Virus record (IMG/VR): IMGVR_UViG_3300042879_003265 | Coordinates: 1-33,809 of that record | Direction: 5' to 3' (one strand) | DNA length: 33,809 bases | Source of the DNA: a virus | Shown here: in pieces, positions 16,591 to 22,739 of the stretch | Layout of the letters: each line of letters starts with the position of its first letter | How positions within the stretch are numbered: the first letter of the stretch is position 1 | Made by a program: the position numbers and the translations under genes | The notes under the pieces: generated by a model | The model's database searches: none | Told to the model about the DNA's origin: nothing | What the model saw: the letters and a program-made list of their open reading frames with translations, nothing else

Positions 16591-17135
16591 TCTTCTTCTA
16601 AATGTTCTATATTGGGAAAGAACTGACTCAGCCCGGCTAAAACGAAAAAATCGTACAACTCCTTGCCCTTGTACGCTTCCCTAAACGCCTCCACCTTCTT
16701 TTGCTCAAACTCGTTGTTCCACTCGCCTGGGTTTTGGTCTTCACGGATCAACACCGCCCCCGCCAACTCCATCATCACTTCGGGGTGAACGAGCATATCC
16801 TTCCTCCTGCGCATCTCCCCGACAAGGAAGCCAATCTGCGCCAGGTTCTTCACGGCGGTGCCATCCACGGCCTTGTTCAAGGCCCCCTCCATGTTCTCCA
16901 GGAAGACATCCAGCTCTTCCCTTGAAACCATCCGCTGCAACTGAATCACGAGGTCTTGGATCCGTCCCATTCGGTCAATGGGGATGTCAAAGATGTTCTG
17001 GTAAATGAAATACCGGTGGCCCTGGCAGGTCAACGCAAACTTCAAGCCACGCATCTTGTCGGGCTTGTAGGTATCGTCCCACACCATTTGGGTCAGCTCC
17101 TTCTTGAAAAGCTTGTAAACGAGTTTGTGTATCAC
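16491..17135 (-). CDS. Tail assembly chaperone-like protein
   Basis: A 214-residue, largely helical protein ('IQDLVIQLQRMVSREELDVF', 'NLAQIGFLVGEMRRRKDMLV', 'KKVEAFREAYKGKELYDFFV') directly upstream of the tape measure, the usual place of the tail assembly chaperone, which coats the tape measure during tail assembly. The start is GTG within a GTGA overlap with the upstream gene. Codons 163-164 (TTT TTC, preceded by T) form a possible -1 slippery site, and the -1 frame is open to the tape-measure start. No sequence family was recognised; the call rests on position, size, helical content and the overlapping frame. Confidence 0.65.
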   Translation of the reverse strand: MIHKLVYKLFKKELTQMVWDDTYKPDKMRGLKFALTCQGHRYFIYQNIFDIPIDRMGRIQDLVIQLQRMVSREELDVFLENMEGALNKAVDGTAVKNLAQIGFLVGEMRRRKDMLVHPEVMMELAGAVLIREDQNPGEWNNEFEQKKVEAFREAYKGKELYDFFVLAGLSQFFPNIEHLEEDWIIFWEMASSRLEQTRELLKSEISARNSTSTT

Positions 17136-17437
17136 GAGAGTTTAATGAGGATGAAATTGAGGGTTACGCCCACGAGCATCACGACACCCATTTGCAGGAG
17201 GTCAAAGCCCATCAGCGGGGCGGTTACAAGGTAGAAGATGCCTCCCCATACCGAAGCCATACAACCCACGCACCCATAAATAGGTTTGTGAAGGTTGGGA
17301 AACTTATGCGGGGGGATGGTTTTCTTGAACCACTTGCCCACCTTGCCGAGGAGTTGTTCCTCCTCAAGCATAATGGACAACGATACGGTCATCAGGCTTA
17401 CAACCAAAGCCCGTGCCAGCGTGTCAAGAGATGTCAT
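17132..17437 (-). CDS. Small membrane protein, DUF1360-like
   Basis: A 101-residue protein with a hydrophobic N-terminal segment (about 8-22), then 'YGCVGCMASVWGGIFYLV' with paired cysteines entering a second hydrophobic helix, and a third (about 80-98). The CxxCxSxW-type motif resembles DUF1360, found in phages and bacteria. It overlaps the holin-like gene by ATGA and the chaperone-like gene by GTGA. It may act with the neighbouring small membrane protein in lysis or may be an accessory membrane protein; no enzyme motif is present. Confidence 0.65.
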   Translation of the reverse strand: MTSLDTLARALVVSLMTVSLSIMLEEEQLLGKVGKWFKKTIPPHKFPNLHKPIYGCVGCMASVWGGIFYLVTAPLMGFDLLQMGVVMLVGVTLNFILIKLS

Positions 17438-17595
17438 TTCTTCTTCTCAAAGGTCATCCAAAGGACGCTCACGAGAGAAATGGTTGCACCAACGATTTCG
17501 GTAACGGACGATTCGTCCAAATAGCCTTTCGCAGCGAGTAAACCGCCAGCAAAGGTCAATGCGTGGCGCAGGAGGGGGAGAATTAGGTTTTTCAT
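17434..17595 (-). CDS. Holin-like small membrane protein
   Basis: 53 residues: a basic start (MKNLILPLLRHALT), a hydrophobic helix 'FAGGLLAAKGYL', a short acidic turn (DESSVTE), a second hydrophobic helix 'IVGATISLVSVLWMTF' and a basic EKKK end. Two short membrane helices with a charged tail is the pattern of small class II-type phage holins, which form membrane lesions at lysis. The ATG at 17595 is chosen because it overlaps the previous stop as ATGA; an upstream TTG in the same frame would add 11 residues. No endolysin is visible in the window, so the lysis role is inference. Confidence 0.6.
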   Translation of the reverse strand: MKNLILPLLRHALTFAGGLLAAKGYLDESSVTEIVGATISLVSVLWMTFEKKK

Positions 17596-17963
17596 GGATT
17601 GATATATTTGAATTGAAAGGAAAAGCAAGATTCTGCGGTTGGGTAAGTCGGAGCGAGGGTCAGCGGTAATCCAACGCCATCCAGGTTCGGCGAGGCACCG
17701 CCGGTGTAACTCGCATAAGCCCTTACCTCGTAGGTTCGGCCAATGGCGAAATACGCTTGGAGGTCATCAATCGTTGCGTTGGGGATGGTGATCGCTCCCG
17801 ACACGGGCGTGGCCATCGTGAAACGGAAGGGGCGGTCAAGGGCCACATCGGTAATCACAACGGCAACAGCTGCGCTTGGCGTGGTATAGCCAATCACAAC
17901 GCTATCGGCACAGATGTCAAAGGTGCCAATATCGGGGCAGTCGGTGCATTCAAGACAACTCAT
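17592..17963 (-). CDS. Small beta-rich protein after terL, function unknown
   Basis: A 123-residue protein with a Cys-rich start (MSCLECTDCPDIGTFDIC) followed by beta-type sequence rich in Thr, Ala, Val and Pro ('VAVVITDVALDRPFRF', 'RTYEVRAYASYTGG'). It has no signal peptide or membrane helix. It overlaps terL and the holin-like gene through ATGA junctions. The composition suggests a small virion component such as a head or tail decoration protein or a neck factor, but no family was recognised. A TATCTTTG box lies inside the end of terL, 100 bases upstream. Confidence 0.7.
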   Translation of the reverse strand: MSCLECTDCPDIGTFDICADSVVIGYTTPSAAVAVVITDVALDRPFRFTMATPVSGAITIPNATIDDLQAYFAIGRTYEVRAYASYTGGASPNLDGVGLPLTLAPTYPTAESCFSFQFKYINP

Positions 17964-19327
17964 CGGCTTGGTGTTTTAAGTTCGGGGACAAAATTGTTGT
18001 TAAAGTGTGTGTAACCGCTCTTTTTGAGGTGTTTAAGGTACCATTCGCTCAAGAAGCTGTTGCAAAGATACCGAAAACAGTCGGCAAAGTCGGATTGTTG
18101 GGTAATGATATATCGGTTTCGCTTTATGATGTTGCCAGCGGCATCGCACGCCACCATCTTCATGTCCCTCGCCACGCCGGGGGCCGTCTTGGGGTTTATC
18201 TTGATGTCGGGGTGGAATTGGAGCAGGTAATTGCATTGCGCCCGGCTGTTCTCGTGCTTCGGGTTCGGAGCGACCTTGATTTGCCGCTGCGCCAATCCAA
18301 GGCCCCTTGCTAATTGTTCGTAGTAGTTGGCATTGTCCCTCTGCGATAAATCGCCCCGCTTGCCCATCGCATCGCCCGTGAGCAGGCAGGAGAACAGGAA
18401 GGGGGCGTACTTGGCCTTAATGGTGTCCACCATCTTGGGGATGCTCCCATCAACGACCTGGAACTCGTCAACGATGTGAACGTGGTCCCCTTGGCTATCC
18501 GTCCACATCTGCGCCACCAGACCGCAGAAGGGTTGTAAGTTGAAGTCAAGGGAGATGTAAATGGGGAGGTTCGGGTTGAAGGAAGCGTTGTGGGTTTCGT
18601 GCTTCTTCGCTTCGTAAGAGATGAAGAAGGGGTTTTCGGGTTTCTCCTGCACCTCCCAATCGCCCTCCACGAATCGCTTGTACTCGTATTCGGGCATATT
18701 GTCCCGGAGGGATTGAAGGTAATCTTCGGGGATGTGGGGGTTGTCGGTAATCTTGGAGGGGATGTACGCCCAGGTGGGGGGAAGGTCGTTCTCCTTCCAC
18801 TTGTCGTAAATCAACTCCTTCACCCAATTATTGCTTGGGTTGCAAGTGGCCATCACCACAATGGGCGGTCGGCCTTCGCAATTCAGCCACGAACCGGCAC
18901 GCTCCAAGACCTTGTAAAGGAGTCCTTCCTGGCACTCGTTAATCTCGTCAATCCCACCGCCGTTAATCTCCAAGCCCTTGAATCGGTCAAAGTCTTTATC
19001 GGTATCGTAATTCTCGCCCATAAAGATCAACTCGGATCCGTTGGTGAACCGCACAATCTGGGCCTGCTTGTCCCAAGACGCAACGTGCATCCCTAAGCCT
19101 TGGTTCATCAGGGATGTGAAGGTCACAAGCGTTGTACGCTGAAGCGTGGGCATACTCTGCCTGATGATCACCCACCTGCTGCCGGGATATTTGGAGCAGA
19201 GGGAGATATAGGTTAGAAGGAGGCAGTAAGTCTTCCCGCCTCGGATCGCTCCACCAAAGAGGATGAATTGCTTCTCCCCCGACAAAGCCATCTTATACGC
19301 CTGACTCTGCCTCGCCGTTAGTTTCAT
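17960..19327 (-). CDS. terL: Terminase large subunit (packaging ATPase-nuclease)
   Basis: A 455-residue two-domain packaging motor. The ATPase part has Walker A 'GGAIRGGKT' (25-33), Walker B 'GGGIDEIN' (123-130) and the coupling motif 'TCNPSNN' (161-167). The nuclease part has 'ISLDFNLQPF' (Asp261), 'LLTGDAMGKRG' (Asp319) and 'SDFADCFRYL' (Asp413/Asp416), the three acidic positions of the RNase H-like fold. The ATG at 19327 is preferred to a TTG two codons upstream; the gene overlaps the small-terminase candidate by 35 bases. Confidence 0.95.
   Translation of the reverse strand: MKLTARQSQAYKMALSGEKQFILFGGAIRGGKTYCLLLTYISLCSKYPGSRWVIIRQSMPTLQRTTLVTFTSLMNQGLGMHVASWDKQAQIVRFTNGSELIFMGENYDTDKDFDRFKGLEINGGGIDEINECQEGLLYKVLERAGSWLNCEGRPPIVVMATCNPSNNWVKELIYDKWKENDLPPTWAYIPSKITDNPHIPEDYLQSLRDNMPEYEYKRFVEGDWEVQEKPENPFFISYEAKKHETHNASFNPNLPIYISLDFNLQPFCGLVAQMWTDSQGDHVHIVDEFQVVDGSIPKMVDTIKAKYAPFLFSCLLTGDAMGKRGDLSQRDNANYYEQLARGLGLAQRQIKVAPNPKHENSRAQCNYLLQFHPDIKINPKTAPGVARDMKMVACDAAGNIIKRNRYIITQQSDFADCFRYLCNSFLSEWYLKHLKKSGYTHFNNNFVPELKTPSR
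18063..18070 (-). promoter_or_regulatory. Possible internal promoter -7 box in the end of terL
   Basis: TATCTTTG on the minus strand with TTTG 14 bases upstream, 100 bases before the 123-aa gene. It lies within coding sequence, so it may be chance; the match is exact and the same octamer is used at 9053, 9760 and 22317. Confidence 0.35.
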
Positions 19328-19697
19328 CCACAATTGGTTCAGTCAACTCAAGCACAAAAGGCCCCGTGTTCGGTGCGGTGGTCTGCTGCTGGGGCTTGCC
19401 ATACAAATAGGCCAAGGCCAATTCCATCGCCCGCATATTGCCACGAATCGCCTCCGTGACCAAACGGGCAATCAACGCATCCATCCGCTTCACACCGCCA
19501 ATCGTCCTGTCCAAGTCGGCATCAAGCAAGTCCCGAATATCTCGCCTCGTGACCGTCTTAGGCTTCATAGAACGAGAGTTCAAGAGAACAGGTATCTCTG
19601 CCTTCGGTTCAGCACTCGGAACGCTCTCAGGGGCATTAGAATCATCCTCCTCAATAATCTCCACCTTCTTCTTCTTTACAAACTCATGTATCGCCAT
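19293..19697 (-). CDS. Small terminase subunit candidate
   Basis: A 134-residue protein directly before terL. A basic start and an acidic, Pro/Ser-rich linker (about 12-40) lead to a helical domain 'VTRRDIRDLLDADLDRTIGG' and 'LIARLVTEAIRGNMRAMELA' (about 85-105), ending in 'YLYGKP'. The last part resembles the helical domain of DUF5681-like proteins found next to terminases. Small terminase subunits bind the packaging site and hand it to terL. The call rests mainly on position; no clear helix-turn-helix is visible, so confidence is moderate. Confidence 0.6.
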   Translation of the reverse strand: MAIHEFVKKKKVEIIEEDDSNAPESVPSAEPKAEIPVLLNSRSMKPKTVTRRDIRDLLDADLDRTIGGVKRMDALIARLVTEAIRGNMRAMELALAYLYGKPQQQTTAPNTGPFVLELTEPIVDETNGEAESGV

Positions 19698-19704
19698 GCA
19701 CCCA

Positions 19705-19712
19705 CAAAATTA
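19705..19712 (-). promoter_or_regulatory. Promoter -7 box for the terminase/late transcript
   Basis: TAATTTTG on the minus strand, 7 bases upstream of the start of the small-terminase candidate. A TTTG lies 23 bases before it, inside the usual -33/-7 range. This probably starts the long late transcript toward position 1. Confidence 0.55.
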
Positions 19713-19740
19713 CCACAAGTCAAGTTTAATTCGCCCAAAA

Positions 19741-19760
19741 AAAATGGGGGGTACCCCTTT
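19741..19760. terminator. Weak bidirectional terminator next to the late promoter
   Basis: GGGG and CCCC arms around a short loop, with A-runs on the left and T-runs on the right, so both strands could form a short hairpin plus U-tract. It sits just upstream of the late promoter and would shield it from leftward read-through. The stem is short. Confidence 0.35.
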
Positions 19761-19821
19761 TACACAAAAAAGGTGTTTTTTCCCACAAAGGGCGCAATTT
19801 GTTTTTTATCCCTTACTATAT

Positions 19822-19913
19822 ATATAAGTGTCTATATACTATATAGACATCTATATTTAATATAGACATCTATATAACATATAGACATCTATATAGAATA
19901 TAAACACTTATAT
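19822..19913. repeat. Five-unit array of 16-bp near-palindromes at exact 19-bp spacing
   Basis: Units start at 19822, 19841, 19860, 19879 and 19898. The three central units are identical (ATATAGACATCTATAT); the first reads ATATAAGTGTCTATAT and the last ATATAAACACTTATAT, which is nearly the reverse complement of the first. The whole array is therefore roughly symmetric about its middle unit. Spacers are 3 bases (ACT, TTA, AAC, AGA). This looks like a protein-binding array: operators for the late promoter 110-200 bases to the left, or replication iterons. Confidence 0.85.
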
Positions 19914-20153
19914 TAAATCTTATGCTCATTTTTTTTTGAGTCGCATTTTGGACACCAAAAAGAGTCTAAAAACAGCGTCAAAAAGGTACCCGATTTTAGC
20001 CATTTTGTCAAACTGTGTTAAGGGGTGAGAAATAATGTGGGGAGGGGAACTCGCCCCACTGTCCACAAAAATGGGCGGGTTTGTCCTATTTACTATACAC
20101 TACGGGCGGGCCGGGCATACGGGCCACAGGGCCACAGCTTGCAGGGCCTGGGC

Positions 20154-20520
20154 AATTTGGGGCCCTTTGTTTTCGCCCCTATTGCAGGGCCACGGCTACA
20201 GAGCCACAGCCACAGGGCCAGAACCTGGGCCAGACATCCAAGCCAGAACCTGGGCCGATCGTCCCAAATTATGGGCCCTTTGTTTTATCCTCTCTTTTGG
20301 ATGTCATCCAGGCGCTGGGCCTGATCACCGGGCCAAAGGTCACCGGTCAAGGTCACCGGCCCAAAGCAGGACGGCCCAAATTAGGGGTCCTTATTTTCGG
20401 CCCCTATTTTGGGGATCGCTTAGGCAAAGTTAGTTTTTTGGGGCGGGGTCTGTTTGGTGGGACCTCAGCCCCTACGACATGTCAACCCCTGAACCCGTCA
20501 ACCCGCCCAAATTACAGGCC
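20154..20520. repeat. Four diverged repeats spaced about 113-130 bp in the GGNCC-rich block
   Basis: A block resembling CAAATTAGGGGCCCTTTG, mostly followed by TTTT and a C-rich end, occurs at about 20154, 20266, 20378 and (shorter) 20506. The first three centres are 113 and 112 bases apart, the last about 130. Sequence between them is diverged but keeps GGGCC/GGCCC motifs. On the plus strand the first three can form hairpins from GGNCC-type arms followed by T-rich sequence. The terminator at 20850-20874 is built from similar sequence (CTAAATTGGGCCCC). Confidence 0.6.
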
Positions 20521-20546
20521 AAAAAAAAAGACCCCATATAGGGGCC
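20521..20546 (-). terminator. Intrinsic terminator after the 66-aa gene
   Basis: On the minus strand GGCCCC-TATAT-GGGGTC forms a six-pair stem (one G-U) followed by nine Ts. It ends the short early minus-strand transcripts before the non-coding block. Confidence 0.85.
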
Positions 20547-20572
20547 TCTCTTTTCGCTTCGCTTGGTCTCTC

Positions 20573-20773
20573 TTAGTTTTCGTATCCGAACACTAAGGGC
20601 GCGCCGCTGTTGTCGTTCTCGTTATCGTCGGCGAACATACGCCCTTTCTCTCTGGCTGTTTGTATGCTTTGTAGGGCTTCAGCCTTGGTAATCCTGGTAA
20701 ATTTGGTCTCGTAATCGTCAAACCTTTTCATCCAGGTTCCTGTTTGGGTTCTCTTTAGGGTGATTGTTTCCAT
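20573..20773 (-). CDS. Small hypothetical protein with its own promoter and terminator
   Basis: 66 residues (METITLKRTQTGTWMKRFDD at the start, an acidic 'ADDNENDNSG' stretch and 'VFGYEN' at the end). The in-frame extension up to 20851 is rejected because it begins with a TTG inside the upstream terminator; the ATG at 20773 lies 23 bases after a TATATTTG promoter box. Transcript boundaries on both sides are clear, so this is a single-gene unit. The short beta-hairpin-like start followed by a helix resembles small regulatory or inhibitor proteins, but no family was recognised. Confidence 0.7.
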   Translation of the reverse strand: METITLKRTQTGTWMKRFDDYETKFTRITKAEALQSIQTAREKGRMFADDNENDNSGAPLVFGYEN

Positions 20774-20795
20774 TTGTTGGGCTGTTTTGTTGACA

Positions 20796-20803
20796 CAAAT
20801 ATA
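20796..20803 (-). promoter_or_regulatory. Promoter -7 box for the 66-aa gene
   Basis: TATATTTG on the minus strand, downstream of the terminator at 20850-20874 and 22 bases before the ATG. No clear -33 element. Confidence 0.55.
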
Positions 20804-20849
20804 GGGGCTTGTTTCTGATTTGCAGCCGTTTGAGATAAATTTTTTTAAC

Positions 20850-20874
20850 AAAAAAAGGGCCCTAAATTGGGCCC
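20850..20874 (-). terminator. Intrinsic terminator after the clamp-like gene
   Basis: On the minus strand GGGCCC-AATTTA-GGGCCC (six G-C pairs) followed by seven Ts. Strong, leftward. Confidence 0.9.
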
Positions 20875-20899
20875 CTTGTTTTCGCTGTTGTTGTTGTCT

Positions 20900-21619
20900 T
20901 TATTCCTGCATGGCTTCAGCTTCCTGTTTGCGCTCTTGCGCTTTCTCGTATGCCTGGGCTAATTTGGCGTTAAGGTTCTGGCGTTGTTTTTCTCTCTCGT
21001 CCATGTTGTGGAGCATGAGCGGCATGATTAGACCTTGGGTGGTGCCGTTGTCCTCCGGGTTGAAATATTGAACGATAACGGCCCGGTTTGCGTCTCTAAA
21101 GGTTACGATCCAGGGGCCCGCTTCCATGATTTGAGCAGCCCGGCCGATTAGCTTGGGACTTAGGCCGATTTGTCCCCCGGTTAATTGGGTCTCGGTGGAT
21201 GTTGGGAGTACGGCGGTCCATTGCGGGTATTTACCGGGGCCGTTCGCCATATCCACGGGGTCAAGGTACGGCAGGACGTCTAAGGTATTGCCTGCTTTGT
21301 CTTTGGTTTGGATCGTCTTTTGGTCCTGGTTGCAGGCTATTAGGTAAACTTTGGATCCTGTTAACTTCTTGTATTGGTCGGCGTGCAGGTAGAAATCAGC
21401 GGGTAATATTTCGGAATTACTTAGGACCTCGGATACATTGAGCCAGAATAAAGTATGGGCGTCCGTGGCTGTTGCGTACATGCCAGCGGGGCCCTGGGGT
21501 CCTTCGGGCAAAGTGCAAAATTCAACGTAATTCATGGCCTGGCGAAATGGGTCTTTACTTGCGCTAAGGTGGATTTTTGCGAAGGCTTGAGAAACGAGGG
21601 ACAAAATTTGGTTTTTCAT
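20900..21619 (-). CDS. Compact sliding-clamp-like protein (DNA polymerase III beta homologue)
   Basis: A 239-residue protein with beta-clamp landmarks in order: 'MYATATDAHTLFWL' (like the VATDGHRLA strand of clamp domains), 'KYPQWTAVLP' (like FPDYxxVLP at a domain start), 'LSPKLIGRAAQIM', a 'VTFRDANRAVIVQYF' strand pair, and 'GLIMPLML', the clamp terminal motif. Bacterial beta has about 366 residues in three domains; this length suits two, as in PCNA or T4 gp45, which form trimers. A charged helix (about 206-239) extends past the usual end. It would tether a polymerase to DNA. The homology is by eye; subunit number is inference. No polymerase gene is in the window. Confidence 0.7.
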   Translation of the reverse strand: MKNQILSLVSQAFAKIHLSASKDPFRQAMNYVEFCTLPEGPQGPAGMYATATDAHTLFWLNVSEVLSNSEILPADFYLHADQYKKLTGSKVYLIACNQDQKTIQTKDKAGNTLDVLPYLDPVDMANGPGKYPQWTAVLPTSTETQLTGGQIGLSPKLIGRAAQIMEAGPWIVTFRDANRAVIVQYFNPEDNGTTQGLIMPLMLHNMDEREKQRQNLNAKLAQAYEKAQERKQEAEAMQE

Positions 21620-21662
21620 GGTTTGGGGTTTTTAAGGGTTTAGGGTTGTTTTGGGTTTTGGT

Positions 21663-22277
21663 TTATTGTTCGTTTGGTACCTGCACTAAGGTTAGGCGGT
21701 CGTTTATTATGCGGCTCTCGTAGGTCTTAACGGTGAACGGGTTGTAATTGGGGACCTTCAAAGCGTTGATCGCTTCAATATCAAAGCGAATTTTATTAAA
21801 TCTGTTTTCGGTTCCTTTGGTGTTTGCGGCTTGGGTCAATTCCTTGAGCGGTTCGGCAAAATATGGCTTCATTTTGTCCCAATCAGAACCGCAATAAACA
21901 ACTTGAGCCTTTGCGCTTACTTTGCTGTGGAATATCATATTAATATATATATATTCTATTTCTTGAGCGGTAAACAAGGCGAAAATTTCAGGGCGTGCCA
22001 AAAATTCGGCGGTTTTATTGATTTCTTTTAAATCTCTAATATCCCTGGCTTGCGTCTTAACGTGGCCGGATTCGTTTCGGTACATTAATAAGATATCATA
22101 ATATACGTCCTTTTTAGGGGCGTTTGGGCGGCCCGTCTTGGGGTTGATCGTTTGGCTGCAATGCCTGAAGCCTTTTTTGGGGCTAAATTCTAGCCAATCG
22201 GTTTTGGTGGTTTTGGCCGTGTATCCGTATGGGTAATTTTGGGAAACGAGGCGGGCGGCGGTTGGGGTGTAATTCAT
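21663..22277 (-). CDS. Hypothetical early protein upstream of the clamp-like gene
   Basis: A 204-residue protein with a basic N-terminal half ('YTAKTTKTDWLEFSPKKGFR', 'NPKTGRPNAPKKDVYYDILL') and a helical middle ('EINKTAEFLARPEIFALFTA'). It is cotranscribed with the clamp-like gene 43 bases downstream and is the first gene of the leftward early unit; a TATCTTTG box lies 40 bases upstream and the leader carries CCCTAAA units. The basic, aromatic-rich first part could contact nucleic acid. No family was recognised. Confidence 0.75.
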   Translation of the reverse strand: MNYTPTAARLVSQNYPYGYTAKTTKTDWLEFSPKKGFRHCSQTINPKTGRPNAPKKDVYYDILLMYRNESGHVKTQARDIRDLKEINKTAEFLARPEIFALFTAQEIEYIYINMIFHSKVSAKAQVVYCGSDWDKMKPYFAEPLKELTQAANTKGTENRFNKIRFDIEAINALKVPNYNPFTVKTYESRIINDRLTLVQVPNEQ

Positions 22278-22316
22278 GGGTTAAGGGTTTAAAGGGTTTA
22301 GGGTTGTTTGTTGGTT

Positions 22317-22324
22317 CAAAGATA
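22317..22324 (-). promoter_or_regulatory. Promoter -7 box for the leftward early unit
   Basis: TATCTTTG on the minus strand, 40 bases before the start of the 204-aa gene. No obvious -33 TTG within the usual distance, so it may need an activator. Confidence 0.5.
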
Positions 22325-22459
22325 CGGCGGGCCCTACCTGTTGCGACCTTTGCCCTAAAATATTTTTAAGATATTTTTTGTGGGGCTGTTGCATTCCTTA
22401 TATATATACCTTTGGGCCCGGTCTTGGTTCTGGTCCCCGGCATGGATCCGCCGGGCTTG

Positions 22460-22580
22460 TCTGGTCCTGCTGTTGGTCCCTGGTTCTGGTCCTGCTGTTG
22501 GTCCTGGTCCCTGGCTTGACCTTTGGACCTTTGGATCTTTGGACCTTTGGACCGGTTGACCTTTGGACCCTGGACCTGGA
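22460..22580. repeat. GGNCC-rich tandem repeats with foldback potential
   Basis: The 20-base block at 22460-22479 (TCTGGTCCTGCTGTTGGTCC) recurs exactly at 22485-22504, and a TTTGGACC octamer recurs several times in 22520-22570. GGTCC dominates the left half and GGACC, its complement, the right half, so single strands could form a long imperfect hairpin of roughly 120 bases beside the divergent promoters. Confidence 0.7.
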
Positions 22581-22599
22581 CCCCTGCACCCTCCAGGCC

Positions 22600-22698
22600 T
22601 TGACGATTGACGATTGACGATACCTTGACGATTGACGATTGACGATAAAAAAAATAATAAAATAATTTGAAGATAGTGGTGCATTTGACGATTGACGA
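22600..22698. repeat. Eight TTGACGA heptamers in three tandem clusters
   Basis: Exact 7-bp tandem copies at 22600-22620 (three), 22625-22645 (three) and 22685-22698 (two), each cluster ending TA. The last cluster runs into the rightward promoter (-7 box at 22702). Candidate operator sites for an early regulator, or origin iterons. Confidence 0.85.
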
Positions 22699-22701
22699 TA
22701 T

Positions 22702-22709
22702 TAACTTTG
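22702..22709 (+). promoter_or_regulatory. Rightward early promoter -7 box
   Basis: TAACTTTG on the plus strand, 30 bases before the first rightward gene, with TTTG 14 bases upstream inside the last TTGACGA cluster. The overlap suggests repression or activation through those heptamers. Confidence 0.5.
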
Positions 22710-22739
22710 TTTTACACTTAACCCCTAAACCCTAAACCC

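Larger units (their letters stand above)
19713..20520. other. Non-coding control region between the early minus genes and the terminase operon
   Basis: About 800 bases without a credible gene. From left to right: the weak terminator, an AT-rich stretch with the five-unit 19-bp array (19822-19913), an A/T to G/C transition near 20030, then a GC-rich block with dense GGGCC/GGCCC motifs (20090-20520). Plus-strand open frames overlap in all three frames across the GC-rich block but read as low-complexity sequence. A packaging site for the adjacent terminase could lie here; no cos end can be identified from sequence alone. Confidence 0.7.
22278..22739. other. Divergent control region between the leftward and rightward early units
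   Basis: 462 bases without a credible gene. It contains, left to right: the CCCTAAA leader and TATCTTTG promoter of the leftward genes, an AT-rich spot (22357-22378), a second GGNCC-rich island with short tandem repeats (22420-22580), eight TTGACGA heptamers in three clusters (22600-22698), an A/T tract (22645-22675), the rightward promoter (22702-22709) and a CCCTAAA leader before the ATG at 22740. Open frames through the island are low-complexity shadows. Confidence 0.8.

Noticed and set aside
19822-19913. CRISPR-like array.
   Set aside because: Units are 16 bases with 3-base spacers and dyad symmetry; too short for repeats and spacers, and no cas genes are present.
20025-20596. Three overlapping plus-strand open frames of 99-171 codons in the GC-rich block.
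   Set aside because: They overlap one another in all three frames because the block is poor in stop codons; the readings are Gly/Pro/Gln-rich low complexity with no leader or promoter.
20774-20851. N-terminal extension of the 66-aa gene from a TTG.
   Set aside because: Would begin inside the terminator and read through the promoter box.
22355-22684. Minus-strand frame of 109 codons, and a plus-strand frame 22378-22617, across the second GGNCC island.
   Set aside because: Both are made of the short repeats (Gly/Pro/Arg or Leu/Val runs) and lie in the divergent promoter region.
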